A stretch of DNA of 64,000 bases from Paragorgia papillata (Eukaryota; Cnidaria; Anthozoa; Scleralcyonacea; Coralliidae), in NCBI GenBank assembly GCA_035771165.1, contig JAWNZC010000322.1, positions 1,802,501-1,866,500 of the forward strand, read 5' to 3'. Positions 33,564-43,700 of the stretch are shown piece after piece. How positions within the stretch are numbered: position 1 is the stretch's first letter; each line of letters begins with the position of its first letter. A program made the position numbers and the translations under genes. Under the pieces are notes generated by a model. The model had not been told where the DNA came from. It searched no databases and worked only from the letters and a program-made list of their open reading frames with translations.

Positions 33564-34261
33564 TTAAATCTCTGAGAGACTTTATTAGCGTCAAAAGATA
33601 CAATTAATGTTATTTCATCGTAATTCTGCTAGAAAATGTAAGCTCAGCAATCACATAATATAACGAGAGTGCTAGAGATAATGTGATGTATATACTGACA
33701 AGTGCAGGTATTGAATATCTGGGCGAAGTTTAGGTATTTCCTTATTAACATTCTTAACACATTCTTTCATGGCTTAACACATTCGCCCTCGCAAATTTTG
33801 TGATTTCAAATAAATTTTTAATTTTTCCTATGAATTTCCTCATCAATGGAAAAACGATTTACTAGCTAATCGAATGATGAAAGTAAATATCAATAGAAAC
33901 TTCACTTCAAATTCAAAATTTAATGGCTATAAAAAGGAGTTTGGTATCAGTAATTAGATGCTGGTGTACAAGTGGTATTAAATGTCAAACCCAAGATGGG
34001 CTTGATTAGGAAAGGTTTAATTCTGAAATCTAGCCTTTGAACGAGATTGTGTAAAAGTAGTTCAAAGGATATATCATTGCGAAACAACTGTGCGCGACTG
34101 CGCGTAGCTCTCTTTGGTTTTACATTGATGCGCGTCTTAATTTTTCAAGTAAACCATTAACCCAACCTCGTACCCAGGAAATCAGTTCAGAAATCACGTG
34201 ATTTCGAGGCCTATTCTGCCTGAGGCGATTTCTGCCTGAGGTTATTTTTAAAGACGAATTC

Positions 34262-34436
34262 CCGATGTCGTACAGCAAAGTTGACGACACCATTCGCTTA
34301 ATTGTTATAATGGGAAAAGGAGCACTTATGGCAAAAACCGACATCAAAAGCGCTTATCAGATCATTCCAATACACCCGGCAGACCGATACCTGCTGGGCA
34401 TGAAATGGCGCGACCAATATTACATGAGTGTAACCA
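34262..34436 (+). pseudogene. DIRS reverse transcriptase, N-terminal part
   Basis: Reads S-Y-S-K-V-D-D-T, then A-K-T-D-I-K-S-A-Y-Q-I-I-P-I-H-P-A-D and L-L-G-M-K-W-R-D-Q-Y-Y: motif A (D-I-K-S-A-Y) and following block of DIRS RT. The frame is cut at 34437 by a repeat-bounded insertion. Confidence 0.8.
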
Positions 34437-35094
34437 AAAGTCGAGTGTCGAGAGTCGAGACTAAAAGTCGAGGGTCGAGACAAAAAAGTCGAGAGTCGAG
34501 ACAAAGAAGTCGAGAGAGAGATAAAAAAAAAAGACAAAATATATATATATTTATATTATAAGTTTTAATAATAAACTGTGAAAAATCTGAACCAAATATA
34601 GAGACCAAACCGAACGAAACAACATGTCGCCAAAGTTAAGCGCAATTGCGCCTGGAGGTGATGTTTAATCACATTATCTTTTGCGTCTTCTCATATTATA
34701 CTTTCATAACAAAAGGGGATGCGCAAACTGAAAGTGCCGTGTATACAGCCATTATTATTTACCTTCTTTAAATATAGGACGATCCAACAGAATTGTGTAC
34801 TTGTGTTTAACTATAGTGGTCTGAGTGTGTTTTCCGCGAATAACCACATGTATTGTTGTTTCATTTTGTCACAATATTTGGGTCATGTCTTCCAGTTAGC
34901 CGACCAGAATCTCGATTTGTTAAATTTGCGTTTGTTTAATATTATTTGTCTGTCGGCATTACGTCATCCATATATGAGCTGATGGGACTCAGTGCGCATG
35001 TTCCGCTACCAACGTTGCCTTCGACATTCAGAGCTTCTCCACTCTCGAAGTTCTTCCTCGACAGAAAATTCACGGTAAGAACAAATACATCATG

Positions 35095-35350
35095 TCTTTA
35101 CTTTCTCGTGGAAGTATTCATCAAGGCCATGAAGGTTTCAGTGGCCAGTCTCGAGGAAAGCAGTGTTCTTTCATGAGTTTATCGGCGCTGTAATAACAGC
35201 ACAAACTATTCCAGTTATCGAGTGGAACTCGACAACCATCGACAATGTCTTAGTACAAGGAGACAACATGTACTTGAATGCTTTTAACAATGATATCATT
35301 CCTCGTGAGGGATTTCTGTCGCTGAACAACTTACCAACTGTTGTTCCTAC
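35095..35350 (+). pseudogene. Transposon protein remnant, paralogue of 24976-25314
   Basis: Encodes (with one shift near 35190) R-G-S-I-H-Q-G-H-E-G-F-S, S-R-G-K-Q-C, then V-I-E-W-N-S-T-T-I-D-N-V-L-V-Q-G-D and P-R-E-G-F-L-S-L-N-N-L-P. These are the same blocks as the minus-strand remnant at 24976-25314. The Q-C step keeps a Cys that could be catalytic in a cysteine protease; that is only an inference from pattern. Confidence 0.4.
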
Positions 35351-35381
35351 CAACATCTGACAGTGGTTTCTACTTAACAAA

Positions 35382-35522
35382 TAGATTCCATTTTGCCGTT
35401 GTCTGTTCAGTTATAGATGCACAGATGACGTCACAACATGGGTCACTGATGTTCTTACCACGTTGTGACGTCCTCTGTGCATCTATAACTGAACAGACAA
35501 CAAAAAAATGGAATCTATTTGT
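35382..35522. repeat. 140-bp palindromic element
   Basis: Arms of about 58 bp (TAGATTCCATTTTGCCGTTG and complement) with ATGACGTCACAAC near the centre. The arms differ at few positions, so the RNA or single strand would form a long hairpin. Confidence 0.8.
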
Positions 35523-36639
35523 TTTATACAATACAAAAATTTAAAAGGTTTTTATCGAAACTCTTGCCGGATTTTGGGGCATGAAGAATGAAAACGCAAA
35601 TCAGCTGACGTGATCTGACGTGTTCATGTGTCTGTCCTTTAATAGATCATGGGCAACAGCCAATGAAAACACGCATAGCAACCAGGGTATTGTATAAAAT
35701 GGATTCGTGCACAAAGCTGTATGTGGATACACTGTATATGTAATGAACTGTACATGGCACTGTCTTCAAGAAATTATTTACCTCAGCTTTGTGAAAATTC
35801 AGTGGACAATGGAAATTATTTGTGTGCCATGGATAACCATATTTGGTATGCAGAGTAAATACAATATTACAAGTTCTTTGGGAAAATAAAATACAGTGGA
35901 CAGTACTATGTGGAGTTGTGGACATGTGCAAGACTTAATATACATCACAAAGATCTCCTTGAAAGTATTATATTCTCAACAAGTTAGAAAGTTAGACAAT
36001 ATAAACAATGGAGCAACAAATACTGTAAACACCTGTTACATACCATTTCTGGTATTTATTTAGTCGGTGCCTATTTGTTTGGTGCTTGCTTTGCCATAAC
36101 ATATCAGACACTCCGGATTCCACTGACAGCTTTGTCACAGTAAGAAGCTTGATTTATAGTGACAGTGATTTATCATAAATTTGTTTACCAAACATCAACA
36201 CATAGTCATATTGTTTGTAGTATACTGTGTATGCAGTCAAAAGCCTTGCCAATTATATTCAGATACATTAAGTGATAGTTATTTGTAATTTAAGTCTGTT
36301 GTATTTAAATATAATTAAAATAATTGAAAAAATGTGTACATACTACTACACTACAGTATGTCTGTTACAATTTATATAATCAAACCCAGGGTTCATTTTT
36401 GAAATTTTATAAAAAATTAGGCTTCCCATGGCTTTTGAGGCAGCACTTCCCTTGCGATAGTAACTTCTAGTAATATTTTATATTTTACTATTTTTTCTTG
36501 TTTAAAGGCTTACGAATTACACAATTTATGACTTTTTGAGTCCGAGTCCGGGTTTCATAGTATGCCAGTATCCCCCGCTTCCTTAGCGCAAATAGCTCGA
36601 TTATTATCACACCTTTGTAATTCTTGTTTTTTATCTCTC
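35523..36639. other. AT-rich interior of the insertion, no gene
   Basis: No coding pattern. A short tandem or inverted tract occurs around 35700-35800 but nothing recognisable. Confidence 0.4.
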
Positions 36640-36712
36640 TCGACTTCTTTGTCTCGACTCTCGACTTTTTTGTCTCGACTCTCGACTTCTTTGTCTCGAC
36701 TCTCGACCACTC

Positions 36713-37140
36713 TCGACCACGTTGAAGACTTACTTCACTATTTAGACGATTTCTTTACTCTCGGGCCTGCGGGTTTGGACGTGTGCGCCGAATCTCTGAA
36801 AGCTATACAAAGGGCTTCTACCGATTTGGGCATACCGATTTGGGCATACCGTTGGCTCCCGAAAAGTGCGACGGCCCCTCGACCTGCTTAGTGTTCTTAA
36901 GTATAGAGCTCGACTCAATACAAATGACTGCTCGCTTACCTCAAGACAAGCTCGACGACCTAACGCTCATTATTCGCGAGTGGGCGACGAAAAAATGGTG
37001 TACACGCAAAACACTGGAATCTCTCGTGGGTAACGCATGCTCAGTCCTCGCCCATGGCCGCACTTTCCTGCGCCGCCTGCTTAATCTGCTCCGAGATTCG
37101 AAATGCCCTCATGCAGAAATTTATTCACCTCAATAAGGAG
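36713..37140 (+). pseudogene. DIRS reverse transcriptase, catalytic part
   Basis: Resumes with H-V-E-D-L-L-H-Y-L-D-D-F-F-T-L-G: catalytic Y-L-D-D. After a frameshift near 36840 (duplicated TTTGGGCATACCG) it continues P-L-A-P-E-K-C-D-G-P, F-L-S-I-E-L-D-S, then L-E-S-L-V-G-N-A, the connection to RNase H. The block between motif A and Y-L-D-D is missing. Confidence 0.8.
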
Positions 37141-37740
37141 TGCTGTCTCGACTTACAATGGTGGAACGAGTTTCTTCCAATGTGGAACGGCATATCTTTT
37201 TTCGATCTCCCCGACTGGGCACCAGTCCCCGACTTCGAATTTTCAACCGACGCCTGGATTTCTGCAAACTACTTTTTGGTGAGCCATTTTGAATGCATTT
37301 GTTCGGAAACAACTTGTTTTTCTACAGTATGGGCAGTCTGGGTTTTGGTGCTTATCACCAGGGCGAATGGTTCAGCGCCGCGTGGTTGCCATCTCAACAA
37401 CCTCTTGGGAATGGCCTACAAAGAACTGTACCTCATTCTTATCGCTAAGTGGTCGCGCAAGTGCGTTCTCTTTCACTGCGATAATGAAAGCGTCATGCAC
37501 ATCATCAAATCCGGCACTTCCAAATACGACGATATAATGTACCTGGTTCGTGCGCTTTTTCTCATTACTGCTAAACTTAACTTTCACGTAACCGCTGCTC
37601 ATCTTCCCCGGTAAAACCAACTCAATCGCTGAAGCTCTCTCTCGCTTCAAATTCCAGGAATTCTTTCGTCTAGTACCTCAGGCTCAGTCGACACCAGTCG
37701 AAATCTCCAAGGAATTGCAAGCCCATCTGACGTACAATCT
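37100..37740 (+). pseudogene. DIRS RNase H domain
   Basis: W-W-N-E-F-L-P-M-W-N-G near 37160, F-S-T-D-A-W (first Asp) near 37240, K-E-L-Y-L (Glu) near 37420, H-C-D-N-E-S-V (Asp) near 37475 and a final H-L-P near 37605. After a one-base shift the frame continues to N-S-I-A-E-A-L-S-R-F, the usual end of the domain, and stops at 37740. A shift near 37280 breaks the segment after the first Asp. Confidence 0.8.
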
Positions 37741-39128
37741 CTAGACGAGCAAACAGCCGCACTATTTTTTCAAGGCCTAGCTAAGTCGACGCGCCGAACA
37801 TACAGCGCATCTCAACGACGCTTCCTGGAGTTTTGCTACTGAATCAACTCTAATGGCTCGCCACTTCCTGCCAATGAACGGACAGTAATGATGTACGTTA
37901 CCAGTGGCGCCGCTAGGATTTTTTTTTTTGGGGGGGGGGCAAAATACGTTACGTTATTTGTGACGATACATTTCTAGGGGGGTCCGGGGCATGCTCCCCC
38001 GGAAATATTGTGAATTTTGGGTCTCTGATACGGCATTTCCTGCATTTTGAGGGCACTTGGAGCAAAATATAAAGGTCTTAAATCACATTTTTAACAGTGT
38101 GAGCAAGGGCGTAAATCGCTAATGTTAAGAAATATTTCGGGCCAAACCTAATGCTGAGAAACTAAAACATAAATGATTTTCCATACAATCTAGTGTACTT
38201 TTCTTTATATAGGAAACAATGATTTGCAGTTTAATATTTTGTAGAACCTTATGTCAGAACAAAGTTCAGTAGATGCGCAAGTTACGCAACGCAGTCCGCT
38301 AACAAATTTTAACACCCCCCCCCGGTAATTTCTCATCGGATTTGGACGAATCTAAAAACCCACTCTGAAAAACATTGGGGGGGGGCGGCCTCCCCCCCTC
38401 GCCCCCCCTTGCCGGCGCCACTATGCGTTACCCACTTAGCTCGAACCCTTAAAGCTAGCACAAGGTTTATTTAGGAAGTGTACGCTCACTCCATATAGAA
38501 GACGGCTTTGACAATCCCCTCAAAAAATGTCTCATGTTGGAAAGAGTTATTCGCGGCGTAAAAAGGAAACAAGGTACTGGAACTCGTCCGCGCCTTCCTA
38601 TCACCGCAGCTATACCTCGCCGCCTCCGACCGCACCGGTTTCTTTGTTTTTTTTGCGCTGCGGAGAATTTACAACAACGTCTTCCTCATACGACCTCAAC
38701 ACACATTTATCCTTGGTAGATGTCACATTCGACAGCACGCTCAACCCCACAGTGGTGCTGTTAAGTATAAAGTCCTCAAAAACAGATCAATTTCGTAAAG
38801 GACATACTGTACGAATTGGTGCTACGCATTCCAGCATATGTGCGGTACGGCCCTTGATGACTTATCTTCACCAGCGTCAACCCTAAAATTATTTATGCAC
38901 AAAACCGGCCTTCCTTTAACGCGAGACATCCTGGTAGCGTGGCTAAAGTCTGCTCTGGCTCGTCTTGGGATCGAAGGTAATTACTCTGGGCGCAGCTTTC
39001 GTTTTGGAGCTGCCACCACGGCGGCAACAGTGGGAATCCAAACAATGGGACGATGGCTCAGCGACGCTTATCAATTGTACATTCATACGCCACCAATTAT
39101 TCTTGAGGGTGTAGCTTCGTGTTTATAA
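37741..39128 (+). pseudogene. DIRS tyrosine recombinase, split by a hAT-like element
   Basis: N-terminal part: A-L-F-F-Q-G-L-A-K-S-T-R-R-T-Y near 37770, with an internal stop at the TGA near 37841. After the insertion 37902-38423 the core-binding region follows (V-I-R-G-V-K-R-K-Q-G-T near 38545). The catalytic part (38838-39128) has S-F-R-F-G-A-A-T-T-A-A and M-G-R-W-L-S-D-A-Y-Q-L-Y-I, the Arg-containing box and the final Tyr of tyrosine recombinases. Confidence 0.8.
37902..38423. mobile_element. hAT-like MITE in the DIRS recombinase
   Basis: Inverted ends CAGTGGCGCCG and CGGCGCCACTA; flanking 8-bp duplication TACGTTAC / TGCGTTAC (37894-37901, 38424-38431) with one mismatch. T10G10-type and C-rich runs lie near each end. 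522 bp, non-coding. Confidence 0.85.
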
Positions 39129-39129
39129 C

Positions 39130-39488
39130 ATACCATGATTTGGGTTGCGGTCAATTTAGATTTAACTAATCAACGAAAAAAAATTTAAAAATCGTCTGGT
39201 CTTCGTTTTATTGTCTCATCTTTCCAATACTACATACGATGTGCTATCCAATACCGCTGCTAGTTTGTTGGATGTGCTATCTAACAGTGCCGCGATCGAT
39301 CCAATGCTGCTGCTAGTTTGGATGCGCTATCTAACACTGCCGAAGTTCTTGGAGCTCGCAGTTAACCAAAATATCTCAATTGTTCATCCATAGAGATGAT
39401 AGGAATTTCGGAGGTACTTGGAAGGGTGATACTTTGCATCACTTTGGGTGGTCAGCTCAAGATACCACTAGGCCTGGTTGGATCTTAA
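39130..39488 (+). repeat. Imperfect tandem units GATGTGCTATCYAAYA
   Basis: About 39238-39345 contains three diverged units of roughly 35-50 bp with GTGCTATCTAACA and GCTGCTAGTTTG. No gene seen; it may be the 3' part of the DIRS element. Confidence 0.4.
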
Positions 39489-40154
39489 CTAGACTTGCTC
39501 CAAGTCTGCCTCTTGTTGTTTCGAGACAGGCGGCCATGGGAAGAAAACCCGCGAGCGGAAAACCCGCGGGCGGAGGGAAAAGGGAGGGAGGGAGAGGCAG
39601 ACTTGTTTCCCTTGAAGAAATTCGAATCATATTATATATTCGGCGCGAAAATTGATTGACAAGTGTGCGGCAGAGATCAGTGATGTACGGTGTCGATTTC
39701 ACTGTGTTTTCACGCGCTTGCATGGAGGACGAAGAAAGTACCCCGACGAAAGTTCATTCTCGCCTAGATATTTCGCCAAGTTCCAAGAATAAGGTTTGTG
39801 TTCAGTGCTGTGCATCAGTAGTGAAAGCCGACGTTCGAAGGAAGCTGTTTGGTCCATCGTCCCTAAAAACTAAAGCTTGTTTAAGTTTAGAGATTGTAAT
39901 CGGAGTAGAACTTGACAGAACATTGCTTTTGACAGAAATTATTTGTCGCAACTGCTTTGACCGAAATGAAACTTTGGTTAACAAGGGAAACAAGTCTGCC
40001 TCTCCCTCCCTCCCTTTTTCCTCCGCCCGCGGGGTTTCCGCTCGCGGGTTTTCCGCTCGCGGGTTTTCTTCCCATGGCCGCCTGTCTCGAAACAACAATC
40101 TTCCCATGGCCGCCTGTCTCGAAACAACAAGAGGCAGACTTGGAGCAAGTCTAG
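39489..40154. mobile_element. Fold-back transposon carrying a Cys-rich ORF
   Basis: Inverted ends CTAGACTTGCTCCAAGTCTG and complement extend about 130 bp on each side. They contain tandem ACCCGCGAGCGGAAA units (about 2 left, 3 right) and GGGAGGGAGGGAGAGGC. The right arm also duplicates a CCCATGGCCGCCTGTCTCGA block. Flanks ATCTTAA (39482-39488) and ATCCTTAA (40155-40162) look like a 7-8 bp target duplication with one indel. Confidence 0.75.
39722..40000 (+). CDS. Small protein with paired CxxC (ZAD-like) inside the fold-back transposon
   Basis: ATG at 39722 starts M-E-D-E-E-S-T-P-T-K. The unique segment encodes V-C-V-Q-C-C, then D-V-R-R-K-L-F-G, T-K-A-C-L-S-L and finally I-C-R-N-C-F. The two C-x2-C pairs about 55 residues apart resemble a zinc-associated (ZAD) fold. 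The frame stays open into the GC-rich right arm (to 40162), which would add an Arg/Ser-rich tail. It may be a captured exon or the element's own DNA-binding protein. Uninterrupted, but short. Confidence 0.45.
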
Positions 40155-40162
40155 ATCCTTAA

Positions 40163-41580
40163 CCTGATTCCAAGTACCACTTCTCGCTCCAGTCCAAGGA
40201 CCTCATGCTAGCGAACGAAGATTTTAATGATACTTATATCGCTTCAATTTCGCTCAAGTGTAATGTTAGGACTCAACACAATAAGCGTGTGATCATGCAA
40301 CACGTATTTAAATACGTCTCACCAATAGAAATGTTTGAACTCACGTTTAGGTAAATCGGCAAAAACAGGAAACGCGGACGCTCATCGCATTGTTAAAGAA
40401 TATGATATATATATTTTTATGTTTTATGTCTATGTTTTAGACTCTGGTAACACATGCATTGATGCGTCTCAATAAATCAATGTTCAACGCGTTTTTTGAA
40501 TATATTGAATACGTCTACGTTTTGAATATATTGTTTTTTGAAGTACTGAATACGTCTACATATGCAACATAAAAAGTCCCAAGCACAGTGGATTTCTGCG
40601 TGTAAACTTATAGCTAAAACATCTTGGCCGAGCGCCTAACACATAAACACTTGAAACATTTAATAGTTAAAAGGGCATTCAGATTTCAGAAAGATCTTTA
40701 ATCCGAAGCCAAACAAGCGCCCACACTGTTTCTCCGTCCTTGGAAAGCTTGTCGTTTAGGCGACAAAGTCGAAGCGCGTTCCGGAATTATTATATAGTAA
40801 CACCTTGTATGGTTTTATTACGTGATGTTGTATTGAACACGAAAAAGTATTGCATGTAAATGTGCAGTCACCGCGCGCTTGTATTTATAGTATAAAACAA
40901 CAGTACATACATACATACTTACATAAAAATAGGTACGCGCGCGTACATGCGGATACTGGTATTTGGCTAACATGACTGAACAATGTAAATTGTATGTTGC
41001 AAACACATTAATGTACTGAAGATACTACGTACGACTTATTATTGTAAAGTAAACATATGATGGTGATTGTAAGATGCGTTTGGAAAGATCTGCAAGAAGC
41101 TGAATACTTCAAGCTGAGTGCTTTTGAGCGGAATAATGAACAAATTAGATAGACTGAAATTTCAGCATGAATTTACAAACAAATCCCTTTAAAGTAACGC
41201 TGTAATTTGATAGGGGAAACTGCAGCCTATTTAAAACTGCCAACTAGCTGCAGTAAAACTTTAGACTAGCTTTATGCCAGCCCAGACTGAAATTACTTAT
41301 TCAGATCAATTAAACTATATCAAAACACACAAGTCTATTTTACGCCATGCATTTAAATTCTGACATATTACTCAAGCCACACAGCTCACTTCATTTTCAC
41401 ATTTAAGAGCTAAACTAGTTGGAAGTTATTTGTAAATTATTGTACATTATTGATTTATTGAAAGCAAGTTACTTATTATTAAATAGTCAATTATTTACTC
41501 TATTTTAATACAGTACAGTTTGAGCACAGCTAAGCACGGAGGCTTTGTTTTGGGTTTGATTTGATCTTTGTCTCTCGTTT
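40163..41580. other. Repeat DNA, no gene
   Basis: Around 40345-40500 a third copy of the AAACGCGG unit seen at 21027 and 21469. At 40620-40700 the same CTTGGCCGAG / ACTTGAAACAT flanks recur. A diverged copy of the TTTTGAGCGGAAT motif is at about 41125. No coding potential seen to 41580. Confidence 0.45.
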
Positions 41581-41625
41581 CTCTCTGACGAAGGGCCTTC
41601 GCTCGAAACGTTATATAGACTTCTA
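41581..41625 (+). ncRNA. Hammerhead-like core motif, copy 1 (plus strand)
   Basis: CTGACGA (41585-41591), a 4-bp hairpin GGGC-CTTC-GCTC (one G-U), then GAAA (41605-41608), followed by CGTTA. A distal TACGTT at about 41619-41624 could close a short stem III. The order C-U-G-A-N-G-A / stem II / G-A-A-A is the hammerhead core. An extra A between the first box and stem II departs from the canonical form. No stem I partner was found by eye, so self-cleavage is unproven. Confidence 0.3.
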
Positions 41626-41869
41626 CGTTAATTCTCTGTTTCGGCAGATTTATCTTACCTTACTATATTTCGATTTATATGAGAATGTTTTCAGGTGCGA
41701 CAATTGCGACCGGGACGTTTCCCAACACAGTTAAAAAGTTGTAAAAACCACAGAATAACAGAGAAATAAATAGAATTTGACGTATTATAAAGAGCTGCTG
41801 TCCTCTTACTAGCCGTTATCACTCATTTGTATCGAATAAATACTCGAAACGGTATCCGTCATATCGTCC

Positions 41870-42065
41870 CAGTTATAGGCGTGACAGAGCATTTATATGG
41901 CGAAAATTGTCCCTCTCAAGCCGGGATCCCGGTTAGGCGGGACGGGACAAAAACGTCCCGGCAAACACATTCTTCATATAAACGAAATGAGATAAATAAA
42001 GGGAAAATATAGTAGCGATGTGATCCCACTTTAACGTCTCCCGTCCCACCTTCCATGTAAACAGC
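41870..42065. repeat. CCGGGA-type MITE, copy 1
   Basis: Palindromic around CCGGGATCCCGG and GGGACGGGACAAAAACGTCCCG; ends relate to CCGTCCCACCTTCCATGTAAACAG. The same GGGAC/CCGGGAT vocabulary occurs at 44105-44300 and 63547-64000. Confidence 0.5.
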
Positions 42066-42559
42066 CCCAAAGTAATTTCGCCGCATAATATGAAAAAATG
42101 GTCGGCTGCCATGTTTGGAGGAAACCATGTTATCGGTAAACAGTGTTTTGAACACTAAAAGTTTTATTGTGTGATACAAATGTTGAAAGTATACTGTAGG
42201 TTTGCATTATCACTGAAGGTCGGTGCTATATATAAGGGGCTGTTTGCGAACTTGGCACAAACCGTGCGAACAGACATCTCTCTGTATGATTACTTTATAG
42301 GTGTGAATGCGTTGACTACACCCCATACATTTACGCCTCTGCTTATCAAGCATTTATCAGTTCCTTCCTTCCTCATTGATGAGCATGGCGTTTCGTCTAT
42401 ACATATTTTGCAGGTCATCCATGATCACTGATCAGTTCCACTCAACGCACGAGAGACGTTATCAAAATCGACGAATGAAAGGTAAAGTGGTTAACCTGAT
42501 TTTTTGCGCTAATTTAAATGGGACACTGTCAGCAAAGCTATAGTTATGGTAAGGCAAAG

Positions 42560-42950
42560 TGAAAAGGTGGGATTAAAACTGCTGAGAATAGTTTTGATAA
42601 CATTTCAAGCGGGGCCCTTCATCAGAGTAAAACATGATGAAGGGCTCCGCTCGAAACGTCAGTATTTCGTTATTAAAACTACTTTCGGTAGTTTACCACC
42701 TTTTCACTTTGCTCTACTAAAACACTGCTTAGGCAGCACTCTACTTTTTTACACAGTTAGTTAAGGCAGTCAGGCAATCGCCTATTACTAAGGTAGCTTA
42801 AAAAAGTAGAGTGTTGCGTAGGCAGTGTTTTGGATAGAGCAAAGTGAAAAGGGGTAGTAAACTGCCGATATTTTTAGGAACGAAATACTGACGTTTCGAG
42901 CGCAGCCCTTCAACAGAGTAAAATGTATGATTTAGCCTGCGTTACAGACA
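42560..42950. repeat. Inverted repeat with three hammerhead-like cores
   Basis: The unit GATGAAGGGC...GAAACGTCAGTATTTCG...GGTAGTTTACCACC...CACTTTGCTC occurs on the plus strand (42634-42715). It occurs inverted at about 42825-42930, and a third core reads on the minus strand at 42607-42625. Minus-strand cores read CTGATGA...GAAA and CTGTTGA...GAAA. Between the outer arms lies AAAACACTGCTTAGGCAGC and its inverted counterpart. The origin may be a Penelope-type or retrozyme-type retroelement; this is inference. Confidence 0.5.
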
Positions 42951-43027
42951 GTTAATTTTAAACCCATGACAGAGTCTATCGGCGAGTCAATAAAACTAAT
43001 TATTTCACGCGCTCTCGCTTTTTAATG

Positions 43028-43700
43028 TGTGATGGGGATGGTGGTGGTGATGATGGGGATGGTGATGACGATGATGGTGGTGATGATGGTGTTGTTGGTA
43101 GTGACGGTGGTAACGTTGTTGGTGGTGGTGATGGTGAAGATGGTGATGGTTGTGGTGGTGGTGTTGATGGTCATGGTGATGATGATGATGGTGTTGATGG
43201 TGGTGATGGTGGTGGTGGTGGTGTTGATGATGGGGGGATTGTGATGACGATGATGGTGGTGATGATGGTGTTGTTGGTGACGGTGTTGATGGTGGTAGTT
43301 GTTGTGATGGTGATGGTAATGGTAATGATGATCATAGTGATGATGAGGATGGTAATAGTGATGGTGTTGGGGTGGTGGTAATAGTGATGGTGTTGGGGTG
43401 GTGGTGATGGTGGTGATGGTGGTGTTGATGGTGATGATGGTGGTGGTGGTGTTGATGGTAGTTGTGGTGATGATGGTGATCATGGTGATGATGCTGATAA
43501 TGATGGTAGTGATGATGAGGATGGTGATAGTGATGGTGTTGGGGTGCCGGTAATGATGATGGTGGTGATGATGGTGATAGTGATGATAGTAATGATAGTG
43601 ATGATGCTGATGATGATGGTAGTGATTATGGTGATTATGGTTATGGTGGTGGTGGTGGTATGGTGATGATGATGATAGAGATGGTGGTCAAGATGGTAAT
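43028..43700 (+). repeat. GGTGAT/GGTGGT minisatellite
   Basis: About 670 bp of trinucleotide-based array (GGT, GAT, GTT in larger units such as GGGGTGGTGGTAATAGTGAT, repeated directly near 43364 and 43392). Long open frames on both strands are low-complexity (His/Thr-rich or Asp/Gly-rich) and not genes. Confidence 0.9.

Larger units (their letters stand above)
31541..34150 (-). repeat. Copy A, inverted arm of the duplication
   Basis: Starting with CGAGGGGTCCGCCACGGCAG this is the reverse complement of copy B from about 49312 downward to about 47490. It is interrupted by the TTAA transposon at 31672-33563. The pieces are 31541-31671 and 33564-34150. Copy A is thus an inverted duplication joined inside an exon. 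Confidence 0.8.
34437..36712. mobile_element. Insertion bounded by inverted arrays of GTCGAGA units
   Basis: Left end 34437-34522: tandem GTCGAGAGTCGAGACAAAAAA-like units. Right end 36640-36712: the same units inverted. The RT gene is split by it. The interior holds a fragment of an OTU-type element protein (35095-35350), a 140-bp palindrome (35382-35522) and AT-rich DNA without genes. Inverted ends made of tandem repeats are a Foldback-like feature. Confidence 0.65.
34240..39128 (+). mobile_element. DIRS-type tyrosine-recombinase retrotransposon, broken
   Basis: Domain order RT, RNase H, tyrosine recombinase on one strand is the hallmark of DIRS elements. Two foreign insertions (34437-36712 and 37902-38423) and several shifts break it. 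I see no gag and no inverted terminal repeats that can be assigned to it. Confidence 0.8.

Noticed and set aside
39205..40160. Possible CRISPR-like or satellite array
   Set aside because: Repeats are tandem units of a eukaryotic fold-back element, without spacers of regular size; the window is eukaryotic.
43022..43483. Long open frames on both strands (His/Thr-rich or Asp/Gly-rich)
   Set aside because: They lie entirely in the GGTGAT minisatellite; the frame openness follows from the repeat unit.
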